Assembly: GCA_025451845.1 (NCBI GenBank)
Contig: JANWJS010000015.1
Span: forward strand, 62,001-126,000
From: Steroidobacteraceae bacterium
GTDB lineage: Bacteria > Pseudomonadota > Gammaproteobacteria > Steroidobacterales > Steroidobacteraceae
Reading direction: 5' to 3'
DNA: 64,000 nucleotides
Under the pieces are notes generated by a model, which was not told where the DNA came from, did no database searches, and saw only the letters and a program-made list of their open reading frames with translations. Shown here in pieces: positions 35,256 through 47,685 of this stretch (its first letter is position 1; every line of letters starts with the position of its first letter). The position numbers and the translations under genes were made by a program.

Positions 35256-38200
35256 ACACGCAGTCACTTCAGGATGCGGCGCCTCGCAGGGCTTCCCTGA
35301 TCAATCGCATCGTCGCGTTCGCACTGGGGCAGCCGCTGCTCATCGTTTTGCTCACCCTGGCGCTCGCGGCTGCCGGCGTATGGGCCTACCAGGTCCTGCC
35401 GATGGATGCGTACCCCGACCTCTCGCCGCCCTATGTGGAGGTCATCGCGCAGTGGCCCGGGCATTCGGCCGAGGAAGTCGAGCGGCTGATCACGGTGCCC
35501 GTTGAGCGCGGCATGAACGCGATTCCAGGGCTCTCCACCAAGCGCTCGATCTCGCTCTACGGCCTGTCGGATGTCACTCTGACTTTTACCGACGGCACCA
35601 CGCCCTATTTCGCACGCCAGCGCGTGTACAACCGCCTGCCCGACATCACGTTGCCGAGCGGTGTGAGGCCGTCACTGTCACCGATGTCGCCGCCGTCGGG
35701 GCTCGTTTACCGCTACGTGCTGGAGAGCTCCGATCGCTCACCGATGGAGTTGAAAACCATCGAAGACTGGATACTCGGGCCGCAATACCGCTCGGTGGCC
35801 GGCGTCGCCGACGACTCCGCGTTCGGCGGCGGCGACATGCAATACCAGGTATTGCTGAATCCAGTGAAGATTGCCGCACTCGGCCTCACGGTAACGCAGG
35901 TGCAGGCGGCCCTCGCCGCCAACAACAGCAACGGCGGCGGCGGTTTCTACTCCCAGGGCGGCCAGTTCTTTTACGTGCGCGGCCTGGGCCGCATCCGCAC
36001 CCTGCAGGACATCGGCAACACCGTGCTCGCCGAGCACAATGGCACGCCGGTCCTGATAAAGGACGTCGCCGACGTGAGGATCGGCATCGCGCCGCGGCTC
36101 GGCGAATTCGGTTATATGGACCAGAATGACGCGGTCGAAGGAGTGATTCTCTCGCTGACGGGCAGCAAGACTCAGGACGTCCTGCAGCATGTCGAGGCCA
36201 AGACGCAGGAGCTCAACGAGCAGATCCTGCCCAAGGACGTGAAGATCCATCCATTCTACGACCTCACCACGCTGATCCAGCAGACCAAGGACGTGGTCAT
36301 GCGCAACCTGACGATCGGCCTGGTGCTCGTGATCGTCGTGCTGGTCTTCTTCCTCTATGACCTGCGGGCGGGCCTGATCGTCGCAGTCACCATCCCACTC
36401 GCACTGCTCTGCGCCTTCCTGCTGCTCGATCTCAAGAACGCCTCGGCCAACCTGCTATCGATCGGCGCGGTGGATTTCGGCATCCTCGTCGACGGCGCGA
36501 TCTTCATGGTGGAGAACATCTTCCGCGAGCTGGCGGCGCGGCGCGGCACCGACTATCGCATTAAGGACGTGATCCTGACTGCGGCGGCGGAAATCGACCG
36601 CCCGCTGGTGTATGCGGTAGCGGTGATCGTCGCGAGCTTCCTGCCGATCTATTTCCTGACCGGGCCGTCCGGGACGCTCTTCAGGCCGATGGCCGACACC
36701 ATGATTTTCGCGCTCATCGGCTCACTGGTCGTGACGCTGACGCTGTTGCCGGTGTTGTGCGCCGTGTTCATGCGCAAGGGAGTACGCGAACGCCTCAACC
36801 CGCTCTACGAGAGGCTCAAGGCCGAATACACGCGTGCGCTGCGGAGCAGCCTGGGGGCACTGTCGTGGGCGATCGCGATTCCGGTGGTGCTGCTGCTGCT
36901 GACGATGATGATGACGCGTGGGATCGGCGCGGAGTTCATGCCGACCCTGGACGAGGGCGCACTGTGGGTGCGCGCGACGATGCCGTACACGATCTCGTTT
37001 CAGGAGGCCGCGCAGATCTCACCGCAAATCCGGCAGGTGTTGCGCTCGTTCCCGGTCGTGACCACGGTGACTTCGGAGCTCGGCCGCCCCGATGACGGCA
37101 CCGACTCGACCGGCTTCTTCAACGACGAATTCTTCGTCGGCCTGAAGCCCTACTCGCAGTGGCATGGGCAATACCGCGACAAGCAGGCGCTCATCGCGGC
37201 GATCGATGCCAAGCTGCAGAGGTTCCCCGGAATTCAATTCAACTACACGCAGCCGGCCGAAGACGCGGTGGACGAGGCCGAGACCGGGCTGAAAAGCGCA
37301 CTGGCGGTGAAGATCTACGGACGCGACCTGCACGAGCTGCAGAACCTGGCCCGAGCGGTCAAGGCCGTGATCGGACGGGTGCACGGAATCACGGACCTCA
37401 CGCTGGTGCACGAGCTCGGACAGCCGAATCTGGCGATCGACATCGACCGGGCGAGGCTTGCCCGGTTCGGGCTCAACGTCGATGACATCAACAATGTGAT
37501 CGACGCCGCGATCGGCGGTGATGTCGCGACGCAGGTGGTGCAGGGCGAAGAGCAGTTCGATCTCGTGGTGCGCCTGCAGCCGCAGTTCCGCAGCAACCCG
37601 CTGCAGATCGGCGACATTCCGGTGGCGACGCCGGACGGGCAGGAAGTGCCGCTCAAGGAGCTTGCCACCATCCAGGTCGAGAACGGCGCCTCGTTCATCT
37701 ACCGCCAGGACGATTCGCGGTACATCGGTGTGCAATTCTCGGTAGCGGGACGGGATCTCGCCGGCGCGGTGGGCGATGCCATCCAGCAGGTCGAACGGCA
37801 AGTGCGGCTGCCGCAGGGCTACCGCATCGAATGGGGCGGCGAGTACCGCCAGTACACCGCCTCGCGCGCGCAAATGCGGGTCATCCTGCCGCTGACCGTG
37901 CTGGTGATCTTCGGCCTGCTGTTCGTGCTCTACGGCAACTTCAAATTCCCGCTCACCGTCGTCGTCGGCGTGCTGTTGTCGGCGCCATTCGGCGCGGTAC
38001 TCGCCATGTGGCTCACCGGCACCGCGTTCTCGGTGTCCTCCGGCATCGGCTTCATCGTGCTGTTCGGTGTCTCCGTGCTGACCGGGGTGATCTACACCTC
38101 CTGCGTCAACGAGTTGCGTCTCGGCGGCATGGAGATCGCGCCGGCCATCCGCGAGGCCGCGGTCCTACGCCTGCGCCCGATCGTGATGACCGCACTGGTC

Positions 38201-38374
38201 GCGGCGCTCGGCCTCCTGCCCGCAGCGATCGCGACCGGCGTCGGCACGGATTCGCAGCGGCCGTTCGCACTGGTGATCGTGGCCGGCATGATCTCGCGCC
38301 TCCTGATCGGCATCTTCGTGGTGCCGGCGCTGTACCAACTGGTCGCACGGCCGGGCGACCGTCTGCAGGTGTAA
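35252..38374 (+). CDS. RND efflux pump, HME (CzcA-like) family
   Basis: 1040 residues with the duplicated RND layout: TM1 (LLIVLLTLALAAAGVWAYQV), porter domain, TM2-6, second porter, TM8-12. In TM4, VDFGILVDGAIFMVEN gives D408, D414 and E421, the charged triad of divalent-metal exporters such as CzcA (D402/D408/E415). This argues for Zn, Co, Ni or Cd rather than monovalent Cu/Ag export. Porter motif GMNAIPGLSTKRSISLYGLS is also of HME type. Substrate is not proven. Confidence 0.92.
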   Translation: MNTQSLQDAAPRRASLINRIVAFALGQPLLIVLLTLALAAAGVWAYQVLPMDAYPDLSPPYVEVIAQWPGHSAEEVERLITVPVERGMNAIPGLSTKRSISLYGLSDVTLTFTDGTTPYFARQRVYNRLPDITLPSGVRPSLSPMSPPSGLVYRYVLESSDRSPMELKTIEDWILGPQYRSVAGVADDSAFGGGDMQYQVLLNPVKIAALGLTVTQVQAALAANNSNGGGGFYSQGGQFFYVRGLGRIRTLQDIGNTVLAEHNGTPVLIKDVADVRIGIAPRLGEFGYMDQNDAVEGVILSLTGSKTQDVLQHVEAKTQELNEQILPKDVKIHPFYDLTTLIQQTKDVVMRNLTIGLVLVIVVLVFFLYDLRAGLIVAVTIPLALLCAFLLLDLKNASANLLSIGAVDFGILVDGAIFMVENIFRELAARRGTDYRIKDVILTAAAEIDRPLVYAVAVIVASFLPIYFLTGPSGTLFRPMADTMIFALIGSLVVTLTLLPVLCAVFMRKGVRERLNPLYERLKAEYTRALRSSLGALSWAIAIPVVLLLLTMMMTRGIGAEFMPTLDEGALWVRATMPYTISFQEAAQISPQIRQVLRSFPVVTTVTSELGRPDDGTDSTGFFNDEFFVGLKPYSQWHGQYRDKQALIAAIDAKLQRFPGIQFNYTQPAEDAVDEAETGLKSALAVKIYGRDLHELQNLARAVKAVIGRVHGITDLTLVHELGQPNLAIDIDRARLARFGLNVDDINNVIDAAIGGDVATQVVQGEEQFDLVVRLQPQFRSNPLQIGDIPVATPDGQEVPLKELATIQVENGASFIYRQDDSRYIGVQFSVAGRDLAGAVGDAIQQVERQVRLPQGYRIEWGGEYRQYTASRAQMRVILPLTVLVIFGLLFVLYGNFKFPLTVVVGVLLSAPFGAVLAMWLTGTAFSVSSGIGFIVLFGVSVLTGVIYTSCVNELRLGGMEIAPAIREAAVLRLRPIVMTALVAALGLLPAAIATGVGTDSQRPFALVIVAGMISRLLIGIFVVPALYQLVARPGDRLQV

Positions 38375-38390
38375 TGACCGAGCCGCGCAC

Positions 38391-38669
38391 ATGAGCCGCA
38401 CAGCCCTGCGTCACCGCATTCTCGCGATCCTCGCGGCCTTCGCGATGGTCACGGTGATCTGCGGCTTCACGGCGCACGGCTTCTCCCACGCCAGCGGCTC
38501 CGATCAAGACTGGTCGATGCACTTCACGGGCGTAGCCGGCGCGGCGCCCAAGCCCGCCCCGATCGCCCGCCCACTCCTCGCCGGGTGGCTGCCGCCAGTA
38601 CCCACCACGCCAGCACCGCGCAGCCCCCGACGGCTGCGCGCCCATCTCGCCCGCGGCCCGCCACTCTAA
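38391..38669 (+). CDS. Small membrane-anchored protein, DW(T/S)MHFTGVAG type, copy 2
   Basis: 92 residues, 16 bp after the pump gene. Hydrophobic segment ILAILAAFAMVTVICG, then QDWSMHFTGVAGAAPKP, then the tail RRLRAHLARGPP. It is clearly paralogous to the gene at 32057, so the operon is bracketed by two copies. This copy lacks the CHC of copy 1 but has histidines between the helix and the motif. No known family recognised; a regulator or accessory subunit of the pump is possible. Confidence 0.7.
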   Translation: MSRTALRHRILAILAAFAMVTVICGFTAHGFSHASGSDQDWSMHFTGVAGAAPKPAPIARPLLAGWLPPVPTTPAPRSPRRLRAHLARGPPL

Positions 38670-38840
38670 CTCCAGCCAGCCCCTTCCGCCGCTCGAGCGC
38701 TGTCGCGCGCGCCTGCCCTCCGCAGGAGCGCGCGTCCGCTGCTTTGAGCCATTTGCTGGAAAGCCCGGCGTCCTGACCCGCGCGTATCCGAATGTGCGGC
38801 GGGAACCCCGCCGAGGCCATGGAACCTGGAGCCTTTTCGC

Positions 38841-42326
<3,486 letters not shown>

Positions 42327-42439
42327 GACACGTTACGCTTCAAACAACGACCTGCCGGCGCCAACTTCAGGCGTACCCAACGACCAACGGCCTCATCGCC
42401 GTCCCGCTCAGGCTGTAGCACCGCTCCCCTGCGGTCAGA

Positions 42440-43372
42440 TCAGATCGGTCCCTGGCGCCGGCGCAACCATGCCGCCCCCGCCAGGAATGCGGCGAACACG
42501 GCGAGTCCGATCCACAGCCCCGGGCTCGCCAGAAACCCTTCCAAGTTGGCGAGCGTCGGCGCCTCCATGGGCATGTTTGCGGGCGGCGGGAAGGGGATGG
42601 CCGCCGGACCACCCCCCAGGCGCGAGAGCAGCACGTGGGCGAATGCCGAAGTATTGAAAACCAGCCTCTCGACGATGAGGACTGCAGCGACCGGCAGGGC
42701 GGCCCAGAGGAATGCCGCGCGCCGCGCCCAGGCGGAGACGAGTAGCATCCAACCGTAGATCGGCGCGTAGTAGAGCGCGTGCACGGTCAGCAGGTGATAG
42801 AGCAGCGCTGCCCACATTGGCAACAGCGGCATCTGCGCTGCTCCGCCGACGCCCCTGCCGATAGAGGCCGCGCTACCCGCGACCGACATGATGCCTTGCG
42901 TGACGACAATGATCGCGAAGGTGATCAGCGGAAGAACGACGAGCGGGATGGTTGCCTTCGCGATCACGGTCATCGCATCAGAGACGGGCAGCGACTTCCA
43001 GAAGAGAATGCTGCGATCGCTGCGCTCGCCGTGCAGCGCCCCGAGACAGTAGATCACCGTGACGACCAGGTAAGTGAACATCACGGCAAATGAGGCCAGG
43101 TCGAGCGGCGTCGCCTGAAAACTCCTGAAGGGTGGCGGCGACACGGTGACGTGCGTGGCAGGTGGCAGACGAAGGCCGATCGCAAACCCGCAAAGGAACA
43201 CGGCCGCGACGATCAGCGGCACGACGTACATCCAGCGGTTCTCCCACAACTCGCGCCGCACCGACCAGTAGAGGAGCCGGGCGGGTGGAAGCCCCGCCAG
43301 TCCGAAGGGCGGCGAGCCGCCGGCCTGCGCCTCGGGCGGGTCGGGGATCGCAGTTGAATGGCTGGTAGCCAT
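42440..43372 (-). CDS. ABC transporter permease (ABC-2 type)
   Basis: 310 residues with about six hydrophobic segments, for example WMYVVPLIVAAVFLCGFAIG and IPLVVLPLITFAIIVVTQG. HGERSDRSILFWKSLPVSDA is the cytoplasmic loop typical of ABC-2 permeases paired with YtrB-like ATPases. Export substrate is unknown. It is third in GntR-ATPase-permease, 2 bp after the ATPase gene. Confidence 0.85.
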   Translation of the reverse strand: MATSHSTAIPDPPEAQAGGSPPFGLAGLPPARLLYWSVRRELWENRWMYVVPLIVAAVFLCGFAIGLRLPPATHVTVSPPPFRSFQATPLDLASFAVMFTYLVVTVIYCLGALHGERSDRSILFWKSLPVSDAMTVIAKATIPLVVLPLITFAIIVVTQGIMSVAGSAASIGRGVGGAAQMPLLPMWAALLYHLLTVHALYYAPIYGWMLLVSAWARRAAFLWAALPVAAVLIVERLVFNTSAFAHVLLSRLGGGPAAIPFPPPANMPMEAPTLANLEGFLASPGLWIGLAVFAAFLAGAAWLRRRQGPI

Positions 43373-43374
43373 GA

Positions 43375-44247
43375 TCAGCGCCCTCCCGCTTGAGAGGCCG
43401 CGGTGGTGCCCATGACGGCAACGAATAGGTCGGCAATGCCGGGCGTGCGCACTTCACCGAACTGCTGCAGCTGCTGACGATCGGCGCGGTCGAAGAGCAA
43501 TGTGCTGCGGCCGAAAACCTGACGCTCATGAACCGGCTTGAGCTCGCGCGCCGCGGCCAGTCGCTCGGGATGTACCGTCACTTCCGCATAGCGCGCCTCG
43601 AATTGCTCCATGCTGCAGGTGAGGACGATTCGGCCACGGTTGATGAAGATGAAATCGGTCAACACGTTCTGGATCTCCTCGACCTGGTGCGTGGTCAGCA
43701 GGATGGTCCGGCTGCGATCGAAATAGTCATTCAGCAGCGCATCGTAGAACTGCTTGCGGTACAGGATGTCGAGGCCGAGAGTGGGCTCATCGAGCACCAG
43801 CAGCCGCGCATCGATGGCCATGACGAGGGCGAGGTGCAGCTGGGTCACCATGCCCTTCGACAACTCCCTCACCCGGCTGCCGCGTCCTAGGGTCGTCTTG
43901 GCGAGCAGGCTTTCGGCCTTAGTGCGGTCGAATCGCGGATGCACGCCTGCCACATAGTCGAGAGCCTGCGAGACCCGCAGCCAGCGCGGAAGAACGGCGA
44001 CATCCGAGATGAATGCCACATCACGCATGAGCTCCTCGCGTGCGGCCCAGGGATCCCGTCCGAGCACCCGCAGTCCTCCTTCGTAGGGAATGAGACCCAG
44101 AATCGCGTTGATCGCGGTGCTCTTCCCGGCGCCATTTGGGCCGATGAGTCCCAGGATGCGCCCTTGCTCGACCCGAAGATCGATGCCATCGAGCGCGACG
44201 GCTGTTCCAAACCTCTTGCGCAGGCCGTGTGCTTCAATCACTGACAT
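43375..44247 (-). CDS. ABC transporter ATP-binding protein
   Basis: 290 residues. Walker A GPNGAGKST, signature ELSKGMVTQLHLA (a variant of LSGGQ common in this branch), Walker B LLVLDEPTLGLD and H-loop LTTHQVEEI. It drives the ABC-2 permease encoded next, probably exporting a drug, peptide or lipid. The GntR gene ends 3 bp upstream. Confidence 0.93.
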   Translation of the reverse strand: MSVIEAHGLRKRFGTAVALDGIDLRVEQGRILGLIGPNGAGKSTAINAILGLIPYEGGLRVLGRDPWAAREELMRDVAFISDVAVLPRWLRVSQALDYVAGVHPRFDRTKAESLLAKTTLGRGSRVRELSKGMVTQLHLALVMAIDARLLVLDEPTLGLDILYRKQFYDALLNDYFDRSRTILLTTHQVEEIQNVLTDFIFINRGRIVLTCSMEQFEARYAEVTVHPERLAAARELKPVHERQVFGRSTLLFDRADRQQLQQFGEVRTPGIADLFVAVMGTTAASQAGGR

Positions 44248-44250
44248 GGT

Positions 44251-44652
44251 TCACCGCTGCCCCTTGGCGCTCGGCGGGCGGTCAGCCGGCGACCGTTCAG
44301 CGGCCGCGCCGTCCAGCAGGTCTTGCGCTTTCAGGCCGAGGCGCTGCAGCGTCGCGAGCACCCTCGGCCACTCTTCTTTGAGGAACCGCTGCCGCTCATC
44401 CCGTAGCAGTTGCCCCCGCACGCCGGCTTTGACGAACATGCCGACACCTCTGCGTTTCTCGACGATTTGCTCGTCGGCCAGTTGCTGGTAGGCCTTCAGC
44501 ACGGTGAGCGGGTTGACCCGGTAGTCGGCCGCCACGGTGCGCACCGAGGGCAGCGGATCACCTTCCTGCAGCACGGCTTCAAGGATCATGGCGATCACTC
44601 GATCCCGCAGCTGGCGGTAGATCGGCTGGCTGTCGTTCCATTCCTCGCCCAC
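44251..44652 (-). CDS. GntR-family regulator, YtrA subfamily
   Basis: 133 residues. The winged helix starts QPIYRQLRDRVIAMI and contains GDPLPSVRTVAADYRVNPLTVLKAYQQL; the short C-terminal part is the two-helix YtrA-type dimerisation tail, with no ligand domain. YtrA regulators repress the ABC exporter genes they precede and respond to cell-wall-active agents in Firmicutes. Autoregulation of this three-gene operon is likely. Confidence 0.9.
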   Translation of the reverse strand: MGEEWNDSQPIYRQLRDRVIAMILEAVLQEGDPLPSVRTVAADYRVNPLTVLKAYQQLADEQIVEKRRGVGMFVKAGVRGQLLRDERQRFLKEEWPRVLATLQRLGLKAQDLLDGAAAERSPADRPPSAKGQR

Positions 44653-44685
44653 CCGGTGGTTCCGCCTTATGCGCCTACCCTGGTT

Positions 44686-45288
44686 TCACTGAACCCGATG
44701 GAGGTCGAAATGCGCCCGCGTCGGATGATTGCCGGGCATCAGGTAAGTCCAATCCTCGGTGTGGTGGCTTGCATCGATCGTCGTGAACACGGCGTGCTCC
44801 ATGTATCCGTAACGCTTGCTGCCGGATACGTCCACAAGATTGAACGTGATCGTTCTCCCGTCCGCAGAGGCCTTCGCAATCATCCGGGGACGATTGCCGG
44901 CATCGCAATAATGCCTCAAGAAGAGGTCATTGCCATTCACGTACAGCATCGTGATGGGATCGTCGGGCTCGCCCGGGACTCTCATCTCGTGCATGACCGC
45001 GTTCCCCGAGGACGTCACGCGCAACTGAACCTGCAGATGCTTCCCCTGATACGGGGAGGCGGGAAAAGTCGTGAGCGTGCCTTCCCAGGTGCCCGCCAGC
45101 GACTTGATCTCGCCGAAGGATTCCTGGGTGGGAGATTGCGCCAGGGCGGCAGGGGGCGAGCAGGAAAACAGGATGACCGGCACTGCAAGGGGCAGCGCGA
45201 AACGGAGGGATCTGCGAGGCACCCTCCCTGCGCCTCGCCCTTCGGGCCGGCTGACGCCGGGCAAAATTGTTCCGGACGATTTTGTCAT
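44686..45288 (-). CDS. Secreted lipocalin/DUF1579-like protein
   Basis: 200 residues as drawn. A hydrophobic export segment (FALPLAVPVILFSCSPPAALA) is followed by KSLAGTWEGTL and alternating beta strands (ITMLYVNGNDLFLRHYCDAG, RTITFNLVDVSG), a calycin-like barrel. Exact family is uncertain. The first 23 residues (MTKSSGTILP...) are encoded by a copy of repeat family 2, so the original start may lie near residue 24 or have been replaced. Function unknown; periplasmic. Confidence 0.7.
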   Translation of the reverse strand: MTKSSGTILPGVSRPEGRGAGRVPRRSLRFALPLAVPVILFSCSPPAALAQSPTQESFGEIKSLAGTWEGTLTTFPASPYQGKHLQVQLRVTSSGNAVMHEMRVPGEPDDPITMLYVNGNDLFLRHYCDAGNRPRMIAKASADGRTITFNLVDVSGSKRYGYMEHAVFTTIDASHHTEDWTYLMPGNHPTRAHFDLHRVQ

Positions 45289-45289
45289 G
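45215..45289. repeat. Structured interspersed repeat, family 2, copy A
   Basis: CGAGGC (45215-45220) pairs with GCCTCG (45232-45237), followed by GCCCTTCGGGC and a CAAAAT...ATTTTG hairpin ending at TCATGG. Copy B at 52924 aligns over most of its length, with CTCGGC/GCCGAG in place of CGAGGC/GCCTCG, so the first stem covaries. It overlaps the apparent start of the secreted protein. Confidence 0.8.
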
Positions 45290-45482
45290 GCTCGTTCTCC
45301 TGCGCGGCTAGGGTTTTCGAGGCCCTTCTGATTTAGTGTTCTACGTAACTATATCACCAGAGCAGAGCATGTCAAGCCGCTCCTGCAAGGCGCATTTGAA
45401 TTGAGCCGCCAGCTTTATAATTCGCGCGCCCCGAGGTGAGCTGCCGCGCCGATCCTGTGCGCACCAACAACAGGAAGCCGTC

Positions 45483-46418
45483 GTGTCGTTACGTCCATTC
45501 GCGATCGCCGTTCTCGCCTTTGCCTTGATGTCGCCGACCTCGTACGCGGAAGGCATCAGCACCGACCGTCTCGCGTGGAATGCGCCGCAAGCACCGTTTC
45601 GCATATACGGCAACACCTGGTATGTGGGACCGCATGGCTTGTCTTCGATCCTCGTCGATACAGGGCACGGCCTTGCCGTGTTCGACGGTGATTTACCCGA
45701 GTCAGCGCCGCTGATCGAGGAACACATTCGCGCGCTTGGCTTTCACGTTCGCGATGTCAAATGGATTCTAAACTCGCACGCGCATGTCGACCATGCCGGC
45801 GGTATCCGTGCGCTGCAACGTGCGAGCGGCGCACAGGTCCTGTCCAGCGTGGCGGGCGCCCATGAGCTGGAGTTGGGCGGCGCCGATCCCGATGATCCGC
45901 TCTACGGCTCGGTCCCCTACTACACGCCGGTGAAACATGTGCGCGTGGTCCGCAATGGCGAGACCTTGCATCTCGGGAATGCGGCCATTACCGCTCACTA
46001 CACGCCGGGGCATACGCCCGGCAGCACTGCATGGACGTGGATTTCCTGCGAGGGCACGCGCTGCCTGGATGTGGTCTATGCCGACAGTCTCACCGCTGTG
46101 AGCGCGCCGACGTTTCGCTTCAGCGATCACCCGCTCTATCTCGCCGGCTTCCGACGATCGATCGCCGAGGTAGCGGTATTGCCCTGCGATATCTTGTTGA
46201 CGCCGCACCCCGGCGCCAGCGGGTTTTGGGAAAGAATCGAGCGCCGCAACTCCGCTGCGGGCGTCGCGGCGCTGATCGACGCCAGTGCCTGTCGCAAATA
46301 CGCCGCTGCGGCCGCGGCGGGGCTGAATGCGCACCTGGCCGGGGAGCATGCGGGAGCGGCTGCTGCGCGAGCGGCAAAACCAACCGTTGTGTACCGGAGA
46401 GTTGCCGCGCCCCGCTAG
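45483..46418 (+). CDS. Subclass B3 metallo-beta-lactamase
   Basis: 311 residues from GTG 45483, with a signal peptide ending near SYA-EG. Both zinc sites are complete: H99, H101, D103, H104 (NSHAHVDHAGG), H177 (TPGHTPGSTAW) and H242 (TPHPGASGFW). The B3-specific stretch VVYADSLTAVSAP follows the pattern seen in L1-type enzymes, and AWNAPQAPFRIYGNTWYVG is the B3 N-terminus. These enzymes hydrolyse carbapenems and other beta-lactams in the periplasm. The C-terminal 40 residues are an Ala-rich extension. A low-GC gap (45330-45420) precedes it. Confidence 0.93.
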   Translation: MSLRPFAIAVLAFALMSPTSYAEGISTDRLAWNAPQAPFRIYGNTWYVGPHGLSSILVDTGHGLAVFDGDLPESAPLIEEHIRALGFHVRDVKWILNSHAHVDHAGGIRALQRASGAQVLSSVAGAHELELGGADPDDPLYGSVPYYTPVKHVRVVRNGETLHLGNAAITAHYTPGHTPGSTAWTWISCEGTRCLDVVYADSLTAVSAPTFRFSDHPLYLAGFRRSIAEVAVLPCDILLTPHPGASGFWERIERRNSAAGVAALIDASACRKYAAAAAAGLNAHLAGEHAGAAAARAAKPTVVYRRVAAPR

Positions 46419-46419
46419 C

Positions 46420-47679
46420 CTAGGGAGATTCCGGCCTGCGCCCCCGCAGCAGAGCGTCCGGGTGGCGATCCAGGTAGTCCGCCAGCTCCCGCACCGAGCG
46501 GGCCGCCTGGCTCAGCTCGTCCATCAATCGCGGCAGGTCCGTGTTGGAGGGTGCGCCCCCGCCCGCCCTCTCCTGGATCAGGGCCAGCGTGCGTTGCGCC
46601 GCGTCCGAGGTGGCGCGCAAGGACTTGAGCATGTAGTTGATGTTGGGTTGCGTCACGACGGCCAGGCGATCGAGGTGTGTCAGCAGGCGGTTGAGGGCTA
46701 CCACCGCGTCGCGCAGTTGGGGTCCGGCGGTGGCCTGGTTGAGGTTGTGCAGCACCTCATTCAGGTTTTTCAGCGTGTCCGTCAGCAGCGGCGGAGCCGC
46801 CGGGGCCCCGATCGCGTCCTGCTCGTTGTCGTAGAGCTTGAACACGCTGCCCGCCGCGCTCGGCGCGCCCGCCATCGCGGCGGACGCGGTGTCGAAAGCC
46901 AGGCCGCCGGCGAAGAGCTGTTGCCAAGAGGTCGCGCGCAGCTGTAGTCCTTGAGCGCCCAGCGTCATGGCCACGCCGCCCGCGTTCCAGAAATGCGTTC
47001 CGGGGTGCACCAGCACATCGTGCGGCGAGCGGATGAATGCAGTCACTTGCACGTTATGTCCATCGCCGGCCAGCGAATAACCGGTCACCACACCGACTTC
47101 GACGCCGCGGTACGTGATCGGCGAGCCACTGCCCAGCGAGCTGAGCTCCGGCGCCTGCAGCGTGAACGAGCGCCCCGCGGTGCCTGGCGGCACGACCGGC
47201 GGAGTGTCGAGGCCAATGAAATGATGGCGCAGCTTCCCGGGCTTGCCGGGATACATCTCGATGTAGGCGCCGGAGACGATGGTGGAGAGTCCGGAAATCC
47301 CCTCGACTCCCAAGTGCGGCGTGACAACGTAAAAGATCGCGGAACCGGTGAGGTATGGAGCCGCCTGTCGGGTCATCCGCGCACGGACGACCACCCGTCG
47401 CATGTCATGCGTCAACCGCAGCGAGGTCACGGTCCCGAGCACGGCATTGCGGTGTTGGATGGTCGTCTGTCCGGGCTGCAACCCCTGCGCCGCGCTGAAG
47501 GAGATCGTGATCTGCGGCCCGCGCTCCGCGATTGCCTGATACGCGAGCCACGCCACCACCGCGGCTGCCGCTGTCGGCACGATCCAGACCCACGCGACCC
47601 AGCGGCGCGGCCGCACGCGCGCTTCGACAGGCTTCTCCGGGTCGTCGGGCCTCTCCGGATGGGGCAGCTCGTCCGTCAT
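46420..47679 (-). CDS. pqiB: PqiB-like MCE-domain protein (two MCE domains)
   Basis: 419 residues. One N-terminal helix (WVAWVWIVPTAAAAVVAWLAY) anchors a periplasmic chain with MCE domain 1 (PQITISFSAAQGLQPGQTTI ... VSGAYIEMYPG), MCE domain 2 (SPITYRGVEVGVVTGYSLAG) and a long helical C-terminus (LTDTLKNLNEVLHNL) that can form the needle. E. coli PqiB has three MCE domains and about 546 residues, so this is a shorter form. It likely shuttles lipid between the membranes with PqiA. No PqiC lipoprotein gene follows. Confidence 0.88.
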   Translation of the reverse strand: MTDELPHPERPDDPEKPVEARVRPRRWVAWVWIVPTAAAAVVAWLAYQAIAERGPQITISFSAAQGLQPGQTTIQHRNAVLGTVTSLRLTHDMRRVVVRARMTRQAAPYLTGSAIFYVVTPHLGVEGISGLSTIVSGAYIEMYPGKPGKLRHHFIGLDTPPVVPPGTAGRSFTLQAPELSSLGSGSPITYRGVEVGVVTGYSLAGDGHNVQVTAFIRSPHDVLVHPGTHFWNAGGVAMTLGAQGLQLRATSWQQLFAGGLAFDTASAAMAGAPSAAGSVFKLYDNEQDAIGAPAAPPLLTDTLKNLNEVLHNLNQATAGPQLRDAVVALNRLLTHLDRLAVVTQPNINYMLKSLRATSDAAQRTLALIQERAGGGAPSNTDLPRLMDELSQAARSVRELADYLDRHPDALLRGRRPESP

Positions 47680-47685
47680 GGTAGA

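Noticed and set aside
38670-38840. Cobalamin or other riboswitch before the TonB-dependent receptor
   Set aside because: No B12-box-like or other aptamer core could be found; only an imperfect GC hairpin.
45340-45420. BlaI-type operator in the low-GC gap before the beta-lactamase
   Set aside because: The TACGTA centre is palindromic but the flanks do not continue the symmetry and no BlaI gene is nearby.
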